A stretch of 6,423 nt of DNA from Syntrophomonadaceae bacterium (GTDB lineage: Bacteria; Bacillota; Syntrophomonadia; Syntrophomonadales; Syntrophomonadaceae). Below are positions 5,683 to 6,423 of the stretch, one piece after another. The translations under genes and the position numbers were made by a program. The DNA lies in the NCBI GenBank assembly GCA_012798055.1, contig JAAZOA010000312.1, positions 1 to 6,423 on the forward strand, read 5' to 3'. A model generated the notes under the pieces. That model made no database searches. It was not told the DNA's origin and worked only from the letters and a program-made list of their open reading frames with translations. Each line of letters starts with the position of its first letter. Within the stretch, counting starts at the first letter, position 1.

Positions 5683-6423
5683 ATGGAAATCAATAATACA
5701 CTAAAAGGCCGGGATTTCATCAGTATACATGACTTCAGCCCTGCTGAAGTCGCCTACATACTGCAAGTAGGACTGGAACTGAAAAGAGAGAAGCAACAGG
5801 GCATTCCCCACCCTCTGCTGGCAGGCAAGACCCTGGGGATGATATTCCAGAAGTCTTCAACCCGCACCAGGGTGGCTTTCGAGGTGGGCATGTACCAGTT
5901 GGGCGGCCATGCGCTGTTCCTGAGCCCCCGGGATATTCAGTTGGGCAGGGGCGAGACCATCAAGGATACGGCCCTGGTACTGGCCCGGATGGTAGACGGG
6001 ATCATGATCCGCACCTTCTCCCACGATGAGGTGCTGGAAATGGCACGCTGGTCGTCAGTACCTGTCATCAACGGTTTGACCGACCTGCTGCACCCCACCC
6101 AGGTTATCGGCGACATGATGACGGTCATGGAACACAGGGGAGCCCTGCAGGGACTGAAACTTGCCTTCATCGGCGACGGCAACAATGTGGCCCATGAGTT
6201 GCTGTTCGGTGGCGCCAAGGTGGGGATGGATGTCACCATCGCCTGTCCGCCAGGTTTCGAACCCGATCCCCAGGTCTTGGAACTGGCCCGCCAGGATGCA
6301 GAAATGACCGGAGCCAAACTCACAGTGGTCGAAAGCCCCTGGGAAGCAGTCCAGGGAGCAGACGCTGTTTATACTGACGTGTGGGCCAGCATGGGCCAAG
6401 AAGGAGAGGCCGAGGAGAAGGAG
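5683..6423 (+). CDS. argF: Ornithine carbamoyltransferase, 5' part (cut by window end)
   Basis: The first 247 codons are present; the family is usually about 310 residues, so roughly the last fifth is missing, including the HCLP active-site block. The enzyme joins carbamoyl phosphate to ornithine to form citrulline. The carbamoyl-phosphate loop SSTRTR is at 58-63, with MIRTF at 108-112. HPTQ (137-140) and VINGLTDLL (128-136) belong to the same pocket. The second domain has GDGNNVAHELL (164-174) and VYTDVWASMGQE (229-240), the ornithine-side motif of true ornithine transcarbamylases. Relatives usually have serine where E172 stands, a small deviation. The ATG is preceded by GGAGAGGA (5666-5673) at 9 bases. 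Putrescine or acetylornithine carbamoyltransferases are less likely, given the context and motifs, but the missing C-terminus leaves a little doubt. It is the last visible gene of the arginine operon. Confidence 0.95.
   Translation, partial: MEINNTLKGRDFISIHDFSPAEVAYILQVGLELKREKQQGIPHPLLAGKTLGMIFQKSSTRTRVAFEVGMYQLGGHALFLSPRDIQLGRGETIKDTALVLARMVDGIMIRTFSHDEVLEMARWSSVPVINGLTDLLHPTQVIGDMMTVMEHRGALQGLKLAFIGDGNNVAHELLFGGAKVGMDVTIACPPGFEPDPQVLELARQDAEMTGAKLTVVESPWEAVQGADAVYTDVWASMGQEGEAEEKE

Noticed and set aside
5937..6399. Two long open frames on the minus strand opposite argF
   Set aside because: They overlap strongly conserved argF codons, lack family resemblance and have no ribosome site; they are shadows of the GC-biased third position.
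1..6423. CRISPR array, tRNA or rRNA genes, insertion sequence, prophage or defence genes
   Set aside because: No regularly spaced repeats, no tRNA or rRNA motifs and no transposase or nuclease genes were seen; nearly all of the window is explained by seven housekeeping-type genes and their control regions.

Overview
The window looks like ordinary chromosomal DNA of an anaerobic, Gram-positive-type bacterium, most plausibly a moderately GC-rich member of the Clostridia. The reasons are a rubrerythrin beside an Rrf2-type regulator, the gene order argC-argJ-argB-argD-argF, strong GGAGG-type ribosome sites and two GTG starts. The taxonomic call is an inference from gene content; no search was run.

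Layout. Positions 1-68 hold little except a strong rho-independent terminator that reads leftwards. Positions 69-1082 carry two leftward genes, an Rrf2-family regulator and downstream of it a rubrerythrin; the 99-base gap between them has a possible second promoter. Positions 1083-1245 are a divergent control region: the Rrf2 promoter with a dyad over its likely start point faces left, and the arginine operon promoter with two candidate ArgR/AhrC boxes faces right. From 1246 to the right edge runs a compact rightward arginine operon: argC, argJ, argB, argD and the first 247 codons of argF, which is cut by the window end. Gaps between its genes are 25 to 59 bases, without terminators, so one transcript is likely.

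How the genes work together. ArgJ makes N-acetylglutamate by recycling acetyl from N-acetylornithine, ArgB phosphorylates it, ArgC reduces it to the semialdehyde, ArgD transaminates it to N-acetylornithine, ArgJ releases ornithine, and ArgF carbamoylates ornithine to citrulline. ArgB has the N-terminal helix and C-terminal signature of the arginine-inhibited class, as expected where acetyl groups are recycled. The leftward pair is a separate unit: a probable Fe-S or redox-sensing regulator and a peroxide-reducing diiron protein.

I do not see an undescribed system. The points most worth a second look are an atypical nucleotide-binding loop in ArgC, an unusual four-cysteine cluster in the Rrf2 protein, and the tandem candidate ArgR boxes over the operon promoter.
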